Assembly (NCBI GenBank): GCA_051657745.1
Contig: JBOFLG010000008.1
Span: 1-20,504, forward strand
DNA length: 20,504 nt
Direction of reading: 5' to 3'
From: JBOFLG01 sp051657745
Lineage (GTDB): Bacteria > Actinomycetota > Actinomycetes > Actinomycetales > Dermatophilaceae
Numbering within the stretch: the stretch's first letter is position 1; each line of letters begins with the position of its first letter. The position numbers were made by a program, and so were the translations under genes. The notes under the pieces are model-generated. The model searched no databases. It was not told the DNA's origin and saw only the letters and a program-made list of their open reading frames with translations. Positions 1 to 9,214 of this stretch are shown here, piece after piece.

Positions 1-1378
1 AGTGTCCGCCGCCGGTGAGCCGGCTGAGGATGCCGCCGAGTCGAGCCGGCCGGTCGGTGTGTTTCTCCTCGGCGTCCGCCAGCTGTGCCAGGCGCAGCCC
101 GGAGTTGATGCCGAGCCAACGCAGCGGTTCCGGTTCCCAGCGGGGCGAGCGATGGCCGACCCAGGGCAGCGCCGTGAGTGCCGTGTCGCGGCCGAGGATG
201 AGGTCGGCGAGGGTACGGCCGGCCAGGTTGCTGGCCGCGACGCCGTCGCCGATGTACCCGCCAGCCTGGCCGGTGCGGGTGGCCGGGTCCCAGCTGACCG
301 ACGGGTGCCAGTCGCGCCGGATGCCGAGCGGGCCGCCCCAGGCGTGCGTGAACCGTACGTCGCCCAGCTGCGGCAGCATCGCCGTCAGGTACTCGCGCAG
401 CGTCGCGAACACCCGCTCGTCCGAGTCGAACTCGGGCCGCACCGCGGAGCCCCAGTGGTACGGCGCCCCACGGCCCCCGAAGGCGAGGCGGCCGTCATCC
501 GTGCGCTGTCCGTAGACGACCACGTGGCCGTGGTCGGCGAAAACCTCGCCGCGGGCGAGCCCGATGCTCCCCCAACGGTCGTCGTCGAGAGGTTCGGTGG
601 CGACCTGGAGCGAGTACACCGGTGCAAGATCGCGGCGATGCCCTGGCAACTGCGGTGTCCAGGCCTCGGTGGCCAGCACCACCGACCGCGCGCTGACCCG
701 GTGCCCGCCCTGCGCGAGGACGATGCCGCCGCCCGCCCGGATGACGCGCACCCCCTCGGCGACCGTCCCACCGAGTCGACGCACCGTGCGGGCGAGGCCG
801 TCGACCAGCCGGCGCGGGTGCACCCGGGCGCAGTGCGGGGTGAAGGTGGCACCGAGGGCGTCGGGGGCCACCAGCCCCTCCCGGGCCTGGTCGGCGTCGA
901 GCCAGCGGGTGCCGGTGCCCCACGCCGCGTCGCGGGCGACCGCGGCGCGGGCCCGGTCGAGCTGGGCCGGCCCTCGGGCCAGGGACAGCGCCCCGCCCTT
1001 GACGTACCCGCTGCCGAGCGACTCCGCGGCATCGACCCGGCCTACCTCGTCGACGGTGTCGCGCAGCGCGGCGAGCAGGGCCAGGGCGGCGGCTCGCCCG
1101 GACCGTGCGGCGACCAGATCGGCCGAGACCGGCCACAGCGCCGACACCCAGCCGCCGTTGCGCCCGCTGGCGCCATGGCCCACGTGCTCCGCGTCGAGCA
1201 CGAGCACCTCGAGCCGCGGGTCGGCGACCAGCAGGTAATAGGCGGTCCAGAGCCCGGTGTAGCCGGCGCCCACGACAGCGACGTCGACCGCGTGCGGAAG
1301 GCCCGCGGCATCCGCACGGATCGCCGGCGACGCGTCATCCGACCAGAGCGGCGCGGTGCCGGTGTGGGTGACGCTCAC
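1..1378 (-). CDS. FAD-dependent amine oxidoreductase (DAO family), 3' end cut by window
   Basis: The leftward frame stays open from a GTG at 1378-1376 to the window edge, giving 459 visible residues with the stop codon outside. An N-terminal dinucleotide-binding motif, VVGAGYTGLWTAYY (residues about 35-48), is followed by a GASGRNGGW segment typical of the D-amino-acid oxidase/glycine oxidase superfamily. A C-terminal GGYIGDGVAASNLAGR segment resembles the second FAD contact of these enzymes. Family members related to PuuB oxidise gamma-glutamylputrescine or other amines to aldehydes, using O2 as acceptor. The GTG lies one base after the aminotransferase stop codon, so translation is probably coupled. 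Inference: it deaminates a polyamine or an acylated derivative. No gamma-glutamylputrescine synthetase gene is visible here, so the exact substrate is open. The visible length is near the family norm, so little is missing. Confidence 0.85.
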   Translation of the reverse strand, partial: MSVTHTGTAPLWSDDASPAIRADAAGLPHAVDVAVVGAGYTGLWTAYYLLVADPRLEVLVLDAEHVGHGASGRNGGWVSALWPVSADLVAARSGRAAALALLAALRDTVDEVGRVDAAESLGSGYVKGGALSLARGPAQLDRARAAVARDAAWGTGTRWLDADQAREGLVAPDALGATFTPHCARVHPRRLVDGLARTVRRLGGTVAEGVRVIRAGGGIVLAQGGHRVSARSVVLATEAWTPQLPGHRRDLAPVYSLQVATEPLDDDRWGSIGLARGEVFADHGHVVVYGQRTDDGRLAFGGRGAPYHWGSAVRPEFDSDERVFATLREYLTAMLPQLGDVRFTHAWGGPLGIRRDWHPSVSWDPATRTGQAGGYIGDGVAASNLAGRTLADLILGRDTALTALPWVGHRSPRWEPEPLRWLGINSGLRLAQLADAEEKHTDRPARLGGILSRLTGGGH

Positions 1379-1379
1379 C

Positions 1380-2819
1380 TCAGAGGTGGTTCTCGGCCTC
1401 GGTGAGCACGGCACGCAGTCGGCGTTCGATCTCCTCGAATTCGGCTGGTCCCATGGTCAGCGGCGGCGCGAGTTGCACCACCGGGTCGCCCCGGTCGTCG
1501 GCGCGGCAGTACAGGCCGGCGTCGAAGAGCGCCTTGGAGAGAAAGCCGCGCAGCAACCGCTCGGACTCGGCGTCATCGAACGTTTCCCGGGTGGACTTGT
1601 CCTTGACCAGTTCGATGCCGTAGAAGTAGCCGGCGCCACGGACGTCCCCGACCAGCGGCAGGTCGAGCAACTTCTCCAGGGTCGTCTTGAACGCTGGCGC
1701 GTTCTCCTTGACCCGGTCGTTCAGGCCCTCGGCCTCGAAGATGTCGAGGTTGGCCATCGCAGCCGCACAGGACACCGGGTGACCGCCCCAGGTGTAGCCG
1801 TGCGGAAAGTAGGTGGTGCCACGACGGAATGGCTCGAAGAGCCGGTCGCTGGCCACCATTAACCCCAGCGGTGCGTAGCCGCTGGTGACCCCTTTGGCGG
1901 CGGTAATGATGTCGGGCACATAGCCGAAGTCGTCGCACGCGAACATCGACCCGATTCGGCCGAATGCGCAGATCGTCTCGTCGGAGACCAGCAGCACGTC
2001 GTACTCGTCGCAGATTTCGCGGACCCGATCGAAGTACCCCGCAGGGGGTGGAAAACACCCGCCGGAGTTCTGCACCGGCTCGAGGAACACGGCCGCCACG
2101 GAGTCGGGCCCTTCGAACTCGATCGCCTCGGCAATGCGGTCGGCGGCCCAGCGGCCGAACGCCTTCTCGTCATCGCGCAGGTGCTCGGGGGCCCGGTACA
2201 TGTTGGTGTTGGGCACTTTATGACCGCCCGGGACCAGCGGTTCGAAGTCGACCTTGGCGGCCGGGATCCCAGTGATCGACAAGGCGCCCTGCGGCGTGCC
2301 GTGGTAGGCCACCGAGCGCGAGATGACCTTGTGTTTGGTTGGCTTTCCAGTCAACTTGAAGTACTGCTTGGCGAGTTTCCACGCGCTCTCGACGGCTTCC
2401 CCACCGCCGGTGGTGAAGAACACCCGGTTGAGGTCACCGGGGGCATGCCCGGCCAGCCGCTCGGCAACCTCGATCGCCCGGGGGTGCGCGTACGACCAGA
2501 GCGGGAAGAACGCCAGCTCGCTCGCCTGGCGGGCCATGGCCTCGGCGATCGATGCGCGGCCGTGGCCGACGTTGGTGACGAACAGCCCGGAGAGCGCGTC
2601 GATGTACTCGGTGCCGTGGTCGTCCCAGATCCGCCACCCCTCGCCGCGCGCGATGATCGGCACGGAACTTCCGAGGCCGCCCGCAGCGCTCGCTTCGAAG
2701 ACGGAGTGTCGGGTGAAGTGCATCCAGAGGTGGTCACGGGCCGCCTCGGCATACGGCCGCCCAGTGGGGGTGAGCCGGTCCGACGATGGGCCTGCGGCAC
2801 TGGCGGGTTCGATGGTCAT
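1380..2819 (-). CDS. Class III PLP-dependent aminotransferase, probably polyamine (putrescine)-pyruvate type
   Basis: A 479-residue fold-type I aminotransferase of the class III (omega-aminotransferase) family. Visible hallmarks are GGGEAVESAWKLAK (about 138-151, phosphate-binding region), the Asp of LVSDETICAFGR (D280, pyridine nitrogen) and the Schiff-base lysine in AAKGVTSGYAPLG (K309). The ATG at 2819 overlaps the stop of the upstream Lrp-type regulator in an ATGA, so the two are translationally coupled; the FAD oxidoreductase follows one base after its own stop. Relatives such as SpuC transfer the terminal amine of putrescine or cadaverine to pyruvate, giving an aminoaldehyde and alanine. 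The neighbouring aminobutyraldehyde-type dehydrogenase and polyamine importer support that role. Substrate is inferred from context; beta-alanine or GABA transamination remains possible. Confidence 0.9.
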   Translation of the reverse strand: MTIEPASAAGPSSDRLTPTGRPYAEAARDHLWMHFTRHSVFEASAAGGLGSSVPIIARGEGWRIWDDHGTEYIDALSGLFVTNVGHGRASIAEAMARQASELAFFPLWSYAHPRAIEVAERLAGHAPGDLNRVFFTTGGGEAVESAWKLAKQYFKLTGKPTKHKVISRSVAYHGTPQGALSITGIPAAKVDFEPLVPGGHKVPNTNMYRAPEHLRDDEKAFGRWAADRIAEAIEFEGPDSVAAVFLEPVQNSGGCFPPPAGYFDRVREICDEYDVLLVSDETICAFGRIGSMFACDDFGYVPDIITAAKGVTSGYAPLGLMVASDRLFEPFRRGTTYFPHGYTWGGHPVSCAAAMANLDIFEAEGLNDRVKENAPAFKTTLEKLLDLPLVGDVRGAGYFYGIELVKDKSTRETFDDAESERLLRGFLSKALFDAGLYCRADDRGDPVVQLAPPLTMGPAEFEEIERRLRAVLTEAENHL

Positions 2820-3301
2820 CGCGTTCCCCAGTTGTAGTGCTGCTTGTTGAGTTTGAGGTAGACGAACGTCTCGGTGGTGCGGACGCCCGGAAGCGCGCGG
2901 ATCCTGCGGGACACCAACTCGAGGAGGTGGTCGTCGTTTTCGCAGACCACCTCGACGAGGAGGTCGACGCTACCCGCGGTCGTGACGACATATGACACTT
3001 CCGACATGCTGCTGAGCGCCTGACCGAGGTCGATGAGGTCGCCTTCGGCGCGGATGCCGATCATCGCCTGTCGACTGAAGCCCACCTGGAGCGGGTCGGT
3101 CACGGCGACGATCTGCATCACCTCGGCATCGAGCAGGCGCTGAACTCGTTGGCGGACAGCGGCTTCCGACAGCCCGACAATCTTGGCGATGGCCGCATAC
3201 GACTGCCGACCGTCCTCTTGAAGGAGTTCGATGATCCGTTTGGCGATGTCGTCGAGCCGTGTCTCCGGGCTGGAACGACCGGTGGCGGTCTGGCGTGGCA
3301 T
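2816..3301 (-). CDS. Lrp/AsnC-family transcriptional regulator
   Basis: A 161-residue protein from the ATG at 3301. An N-terminal winged-HTH (about 15-65) includes the recognition region YAAIAKIVGLSEAAVRQRVQ, and the C-terminal part is a RAM/AsnC ligand-binding domain with the typical VSYVVTTAGSVDLLVEV stretch. The frame stays open further upstream to 3577, but the extra N-terminus has no family resemblance and would overlap the divergent ALDH promoter, so the shorter start matches the usual Lrp length. The ribosome-binding site before 3301 is weak. The gene leads the leftward operon and faces the ALDH/transporter operon, a position suited to autoregulation and control of both arms. Inference: the ligand may be a polyamine or a degradation product; the sequence does not reveal which. 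Confidence 0.9.
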   Translation of the reverse strand: MPRQTATGRSSPETRLDDIAKRIIELLQEDGRQSYAAIAKIVGLSEAAVRQRVQRLLDAEVMQIVAVTDPLQVGFSRQAMIGIRAEGDLIDLGQALSSMSEVSYVVTTAGSVDLLVEVVCENDDHLLELVSRRIRALPGVRTTETFVYLKLNKQHYNWGTR

Positions 3302-3485
3302 CGCGCCATGGTCGCTGCCCAGACTCGTCGAGCGCAAGTAGTGAGGTGTACTGAATCCGTCGGAACAGGCCACAGTTTCGTTACTTTCGGCGCGAGTCGA
3401 CCGTGAAGCCCTAGTGATTCCGCCACGGTGCGGGCTAGAGTCCCACCGTCCGTGAACGCGCACGACACCAGGGAGTCCCTCGGCC
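3302..3485. promoter_or_regulatory. Divergent promoter region between Lrp regulator and ALDH operon
   Basis: This 184-bp gap separates two divergently transcribed polyamine operons and must hold both promoters. For the rightward side I see a -10-like TAGAGT at 3436-3441, about 45 bases before the ALDH start, and a Shine-Dalgarno AGGGAG at 3470-3475. No convincing -35 hexamer stands out. The stretch around 3373-3390 carries a short direct repeat (TTTCG-TTAC-TTTCG) and is less GC-rich than its surroundings, which could be part of an Lrp-type operator. No clear leftward -10 could be chosen. Confidence 0.5.
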
Positions 3486-4931
<1,446 letters not shown>

Positions 4932-5033
4932 CCACCCGACGGCCGCCTCGCCGTGAACGAACCTCCGCTCGTAGCATGCAGCGAGCACCGATCGACCACA
5001 TTGCCCCGGAACGGACCACTCAAGGAGACCCCG

Positions 5034-6269
5034 ATGACCGACTCCAGCATCCCCGACCTGAGTTCAGCCGCCACCAGGGCCGCTCTGGTGCGTGGCCTCA
5101 CGACCCGCCGCTCGGTCATGGTCGGCGCCGTCGGGCTCGGTGCGCTGACCCTGGCGGGCTGCGGCAGCGACGGCACTGCCAGCCGAGCGAATGGCAGCAC
5201 CGCCCCCACCGCGAAGGCCGCCACGGACCTGAGTGACACCGAGAAGGTCGTCAACTGGTCAAACTGGCCCGGGTACATGGACGTCTCCGAGGATGGGAAG
5301 ACCCGGCCCAGCCTGGTCTCTTTCACCAAGGAGACCGGGATCAAGGTCAACTACACCGAGGATTACAACGACAATGACGACTTCTACGGCAAAGTGCGCC
5401 CGCTGCTCGTCGGCGGCCAGGACACCGGCCGTGACGTCTGGTGCAGCACCGACTGGATGGTGGCCCGCCTGATCCGCCAGGGCTACGTGCTGCCGCTGGA
5501 CTACGCGAACATCCCCAACGGGCAGGCGAATGTCGTCGAGTCGCTGAAGAACGTCGAGTACGACCCCGGTCGCAAGTTCTCCCTGCCGTACCAGAGCGGT
5601 TTCGCCGGCATCGCCACCAACCTCGACGCCACCGGTGGCACGAAGATTGAGACGATGACCCAGTTGCTGACCGACCCCAAGCTCAAGGGCAAGGTCACCC
5701 TGCTCACCGAGATGCGCGACACGATCGGGCTGGTGCTCATGGAGATGGGCAAGGATCCCTCCGACTTCACCGACGCCGATTTCGACGCGGCAATCGCGAT
5801 GGTCCAGAAAGCCAAGGATGCCGGCCAGATCAAGGCCTTCACCGGGAACGACTACACCGAGGGCCTTGCCAAGGGAGACATCGCGGCGTGCGTCGCCTGG
5901 ACTGGCGATGTCGTGCAGTTGCAGCTCGAGAACGACAAGATTCAGTACACGCTGCCCGAGAAGGGCTTCACGATCTGGTCCGACAACTTCGTCATCCCGG
6001 CGCTGGCTCAGCACAAGAAAAATGCCGAGAAGCTCATCGACTACTACTACCGTCCCGCGGTGATGGCCCAGGTGGAGGCCTTCGTCAACTACATCCCACC
6101 GGTGGCCGGGGTGGCCGCGGAACTGGTCAAGATCGACCCTGCCTTGGCCAAGAACCCGTTAATCGTCCCCACCGATGAGGTGCTCTCGAGAGCTCGCGTG
6201 TTCCGCGGGCTCAGTGAGGACGAGGAGACCAAGTACGCCCGTGCCTTCACCGACCTCAGCACCAGCTGA
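5034..6269 (+). CDS. potD: Spermidine/putrescine ABC transporter substrate-binding lipoprotein (PotD-like)
   Basis: A 411-residue extracytoplasmic solute-binding protein. The N-terminus carries a twin-arginine motif (TTRRSVMVG, residues 23-31), a hydrophobic segment and a lipobox LAGC with C43, so it is probably a Tat-exported lipoprotein. The mature protein begins its fold at VVNWSNWPGYMD, the opening seen in PotD/PotF proteins, and later has VAWTGDVVQL and WSDNFVIPALAQ, typical of the polyamine-binding family. The start at 5034 is chosen over an upstream in-frame GTG at 4953 because AAGGAG lies six bases before it and the signal peptide begins properly. The stop overlaps the start of the ATPase gene by one base. 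Spermidine versus putrescine preference cannot be read from sequence alone. Confidence 0.92.
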   Translation: MTDSSIPDLSSAATRAALVRGLTTRRSVMVGAVGLGALTLAGCGSDGTASRANGSTAPTAKAATDLSDTEKVVNWSNWPGYMDVSEDGKTRPSLVSFTKETGIKVNYTEDYNDNDDFYGKVRPLLVGGQDTGRDVWCSTDWMVARLIRQGYVLPLDYANIPNGQANVVESLKNVEYDPGRKFSLPYQSGFAGIATNLDATGGTKIETMTQLLTDPKLKGKVTLLTEMRDTIGLVLMEMGKDPSDFTDADFDAAIAMVQKAKDAGQIKAFTGNDYTEGLAKGDIAACVAWTGDVVQLQLENDKIQYTLPEKGFTIWSDNFVIPALAQHKKNAEKLIDYYYRPAVMAQVEAFVNYIPPVAGVAAELVKIDPALAKNPLIVPTDEVLSRARVFRGLSEDEETKYARAFTDLSTS

Positions 6270-7396
6270 TGGGTGCGCGCGGGGCCAGTGGCGACCTCCG
6301 GCTCGTCGGGCTTGCCAAGACGTTCGGCGATTTCACCGCCGTACACCCGCTCGACCTGACCATCGGGCAGGGGTCGTTCTTCGCGTTGCTCGGCCCGTCC
6401 GGGTGTGGCAAGACCACGACGTTGCGCATGGTCGCCGGGCTTGAGCCGCCCACCGCGGGAAGCATCCTGATCGGCGAGCGGGACATCACCGGCACCCGCG
6501 CCCATCAGCGCGACGTCAATACCGTGTTCCAGTCGTACGCGCTGTTCCCGCACCTGAGCGTGCTCGACAACGTGGCATTCGGCGTGCGCCGGCGCGGCGA
6601 CAAGGAAGCCGTGGTGAAAGCGCAGGCGGCTCTCGAACTCGTCCAGCTCGCAGCGGTCGCCGCGAAGCGGCCGAATCAGCTCTCGGGTGGGATGCAGCAG
6701 CGCGTCGCCCTGGCTCGCGCGGTCGTCAACCGCCCCGATGTGCTGCTCCTCGACGAACCCTTGGGCGCGCTCGACCTGAAGCTGCGGCGGCAGATGCAGA
6801 TCGAGCTCAAGCGGATCCAGTCCGAGGTGGGGCTGACCTTCATCCACGTCACCCACGATCAGGAAGAGGCCATGACCATGGCCGACACCGTGGCGGTGAT
6901 GAACCACGGGCGGATCGAGCAACTGGGCGCGCCCGAGGTGCTCTACGACCTGCCCCGCTCGGCGTTCGTCGCCAACTTCGTCGGCCAGTCCAATATGGGC
7001 CTCGGACGAGTGGTCGACCGGGCCGGTGACGACCTGGTGGCCGAGGTGAGCGGCACCCGGGTGCGGGTACCGGTGGCGCGCAGCACCCGCACCGACGGTC
7101 GGATCTTTTTCGGCATCCGCCCGGAGAAGGTGCGCATCCACGCTACCCAACCGACCGGCGCCGGCAACGACCTCAAAGCCACCGTGGTCGATGTGTCGTT
7201 CACCGGCGTGGCCACCCAATACCTGGTCACCACCGAGAGCGGGGCCACCTGGGCGGTCTACGAGCAGAATCTTGATGTGCAGCCGGAGAGCACCCGCCCC
7301 GGCGACGTGGTCTGGCTCGCCTGGGACCCGGCGCATGCGTTCGCGGTGGACCCCGACGAGGAGGCCGCCAAGGAGGCCGCCGAGGTGCTCGGATGA
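6269..7396 (+). CDS. potA: Polyamine ABC transporter ATP-binding protein (PotA-like)
   Basis: A 375-residue ABC ATPase that powers the importer from the cytoplasmic face. All nucleotide-binding motifs are intact: Walker A GPSGCGKTT (42-50), Q-loop Q88 in FQSYALFPH, signature LSGGMQQ (138-144), Walker B VLLLDEP (157-163), D-loop GALD and switch H196 in HVTHDQEEA. A TOBE-type regulatory domain follows (about 240-365, FFGIRPEKVRI). Length and layout match PotA/FbpC-class ATPases. The ATG overlaps the binding-protein stop in TGATG, and the 3' end overlaps the first permease start in ATGA, so the four transporter genes form one coupled operon. Confidence 0.93.
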   Translation: MGARGASGDLRLVGLAKTFGDFTAVHPLDLTIGQGSFFALLGPSGCGKTTTLRMVAGLEPPTAGSILIGERDITGTRAHQRDVNTVFQSYALFPHLSVLDNVAFGVRRRGDKEAVVKAQAALELVQLAAVAAKRPNQLSGGMQQRVALARAVVNRPDVLLLDEPLGALDLKLRRQMQIELKRIQSEVGLTFIHVTHDQEEAMTMADTVAVMNHGRIEQLGAPEVLYDLPRSAFVANFVGQSNMGLGRVVDRAGDDLVAEVSGTRVRVPVARSTRTDGRIFFGIRPEKVRIHATQPTGAGNDLKATVVDVSFTGVATQYLVTTESGATWAVYEQNLDVQPESTRPGDVVWLAWDPAHAFAVDPDEEAAKEAAEVLG

Positions 7397-8307
7397 CGAC
7401 CACGGCCGCACCCGCGGGTGCGGCACCCGCCGCCGCGCCGCCCCGGCGTACGAATTGGGTGCCGTACGCGCTGCTCGCGCCCGGCCTGCTGTGGCTGGCT
7501 GTCTTCTTTGTGGTGCCGATGATCACCCTGGGTTCGCAGTCGTTGCAGGAGGGCTCGGTCGAGGCGGGGTACACCTTCACCGGCAACGTCGGTATCTACG
7601 CTGACGCTCTCGGCAAGTACTGGCCACAGTTGCTGCGGTCGGTCACCTACGCGGCCTCCGCCACCGTCATCGCGCTCCTGCTGGCGTACCCGTTGGCCTA
7701 CTACATGGCGCAGAAAGCCGGGCGGTGGAAGAACGTCATGCTCGTGCTGGTGATTGCACCGTTCTTCACCAGCTTCCTCATCCGCACGTTGGCCTGGCGC
7801 ACCATCCTCTCCGACACCGGGCCGGTCACCGACATTGCCCAGGCCATCGGCCTCACCGATCTGCTCCAAGTGCTGACGCTCACCAACAACGACACCCTGT
7901 TGTCGTCGAGGTTCGCGGTGATCGCCGGGCTCACCTACAACTTCCTGCCGTTCATGATCCTGCCGCTCTATACGTCGTTGGAACGCCTCGACCCGCGGCT
8001 CGTCGAGGCCGCGAGTGACCTGTACGCCTCGCCGTGGCAGACGTTCCGGCGGGTCACCTGGCCGATCTCGCTCCCCGGGGTAGTCGCCGGAACGCTGCTG
8101 ACCTTCATCCCGGCCACCGGTGACTTCATCAACTCTCGACTGCTCGGCAACACCCAGACCGTGATGATCGGCCAGGTGGTCGACCGGCAGTTCCTCCAGG
8201 TGCTCGATTACTCGCTCGCCGCGGCCCTCTCGTTCATCCTGCTGGTGATGATCCTGGTGCTGGTCACCGCCTACGTGCGCCGTTCGGGCACCGAGGAGCT
8301 GGTCTGA
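7393..8307 (+). CDS. potB: Polyamine ABC transporter permease (PotB-like)
   Basis: A 304-residue inner-membrane permease with about six hydrophobic segments: near 25-48, 84-107, 115-135, 173-195, 227-250 and 275-298. The ATPase-coupling EAA loop starts at LVEAASDLYASPWQTF (EAA at 205-207). In most such permeases the EAA is followed four residues later by Gly (EAAxxLG); here that position is Tyr211, while the partner permease keeps Gly. An alanine/proline-rich N-terminus of about 20 residues precedes the first membrane segment. The start overlaps the ATPase stop (ATGA). PotC follows after one base, and the two presumably form the heterodimeric channel. Confidence 0.92.
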   Translation: MTTTAAPAGAAPAAAPPRRTNWVPYALLAPGLLWLAVFFVVPMITLGSQSLQEGSVEAGYTFTGNVGIYADALGKYWPQLLRSVTYAASATVIALLLAYPLAYYMAQKAGRWKNVMLVLVIAPFFTSFLIRTLAWRTILSDTGPVTDIAQAIGLTDLLQVLTLTNNDTLLSSRFAVIAGLTYNFLPFMILPLYTSLERLDPRLVEAASDLYASPWQTFRRVTWPISLPGVVAGTLLTFIPATGDFINSRLLGNTQTVMIGQVVDRQFLQVLDYSLAAALSFILLVMILVLVTAYVRRSGTEELV

Positions 8308-8308
8308 C

Positions 8309-9106
8309 ATGGCCTGGCTGCGCCGCCACCTGTTGCTGTTCGCGTCGATGGGCGTGCTCGCGTACATGCTCATCCCCAACCTCGTCGTCGCGGTGTTCTC
8401 GTTCAACAACCCGGTTGGGCGGTTCAACTACACCTGGACCGAGTTCTCCACCGAGGCGTGGACCAACCCGTGCGGCGCTCCGGGAATCTGTGAGTCGCTC
8501 GGGCTCTCCGTGCGTATCGGTGTCGTCGCCTCGCTGGTGGCCACCGCGCTCGGCACCGCGATCGCCTTCGCCCTGGGCCGCTATCGGTTCCGCGGGCGGT
8601 CGGGGACGAACCTGCTGATCTTCATGCCGATGGCCACCCCGGAGGTGGTCATGGGGTCCAGCCTGCTCACGCTGTTCCTGATGCTCGGCGTGCCGACCGG
8701 TGGGCTGGCGATCACCATCGCGCACATCATGTTCTGTGTGTCCTTCGTGGTCGTCGCGGTCAAGGCGCGCGTCGCCACCCTCGACCCGCGCCTCGAGGAA
8801 GCCGCCGCCGACCTCGGTGCGAACCCGTTTCAGACATTCCTGCGGGTGACCTTTCCGCTGGCCCTCCCGGGCATCGTGGCGGGGGCGTTGCTCGCCTTCT
8901 CGCTCAGTTTCGACGACTACATCATCACCAACTTCAACTCCAGCCCCAGTTCGATCACCTTTCCGATGTACGTCTGGGGTGCGGCTCAGCGCGGCGCGCC
9001 GGTGCAGGTCAACGTCATCGGCACGCTGATGTTCCTGCTCGCCCTCACCGCGGTCATCATCGGTCAGGTGCTCGCCACCCGGCGCGAGCGCGCCCGCACG
9101 GCGTAA
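8309..9106 (+). CDS. potC: Polyamine ABC transporter permease (PotC-like)
   Basis: A 265-residue permease with about six hydrophobic segments, the first at 8-31 (LLLFASMGVLAYMLIPNLVV). The EAA loop is canonical: LEEAAADLGANPFQTFLRV, with EAA at 164-166 and Gly170. The SFDDYIITNF segment after the loop is characteristic of PotC-type proteins of spermidine/putrescine importers. The ATG lies one base after the PotB stop, so it is translated from the same mRNA. It completes a standard four-component importer: lipoprotein, ATPase and two permeases. The operon may continue into the saccharopine-dehydrogenase-like gene 108 bases downstream. Confidence 0.92.
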   Translation: MAWLRRHLLLFASMGVLAYMLIPNLVVAVFSFNNPVGRFNYTWTEFSTEAWTNPCGAPGICESLGLSVRIGVVASLVATALGTAIAFALGRYRFRGRSGTNLLIFMPMATPEVVMGSSLLTLFLMLGVPTGGLAITIAHIMFCVSFVVVAVKARVATLDPRLEEAAADLGANPFQTFLRVTFPLALPGIVAGALLAFSLSFDDYIITNFNSSPSSITFPMYVWGAAQRGAPVQVNVIGTLMFLLALTAVIIGQVLATRRERARTA

Positions 9107-9139
9107 CCACTCGACCACCTGACCACCCACCACCGACCC

Positions 9140-9171
9140 CTGCACAATCGCCCAATTGGACGATTGTGCAG
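9140..9171. promoter_or_regulatory. Near-perfect 32-bp palindrome upstream of the saccharopine-dehydrogenase-like gene
   Basis: The arms CTGCACAATCG (9140-9150) and CGATTGTGCAG (9161-9171) are exact inverse complements. The centre, CCCAATTGGA, is itself palindromic apart from one C/A mismatch on its outer pair. As DNA it reads as an operator for a dimeric regulator; as RNA it would fold into a long hairpin with an AATT loop. It is far less GC-rich than its surroundings and is not followed by a T-run. It lies 33 bases after potC and 43 before the next start codon, so it could be an operator for a separate promoter, an intra-operon attenuating hairpin, or the transporter terminator. I favour an operator slightly. 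Confidence 0.55.
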
Positions 9172-9214
9172 GCGCTCCCCGACTCATCGTCATCAGAAAG
9201 GACCACCCACTCCC

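Noticed and set aside
2..1405. Long rightward open frame of about 467 codons at the left end
   Set aside because: It is antisense to the FAD oxidoreductase, has low-complexity Arg/Gly/Pro composition and no family motif; the opposite strand shows a full FAD-binding protein.
6089..7426. Leftward open frame of about 445 codons over potA
   Set aside because: The rightward frame encodes a complete ABC ATPase, so the leftward one is an antisense shadow.
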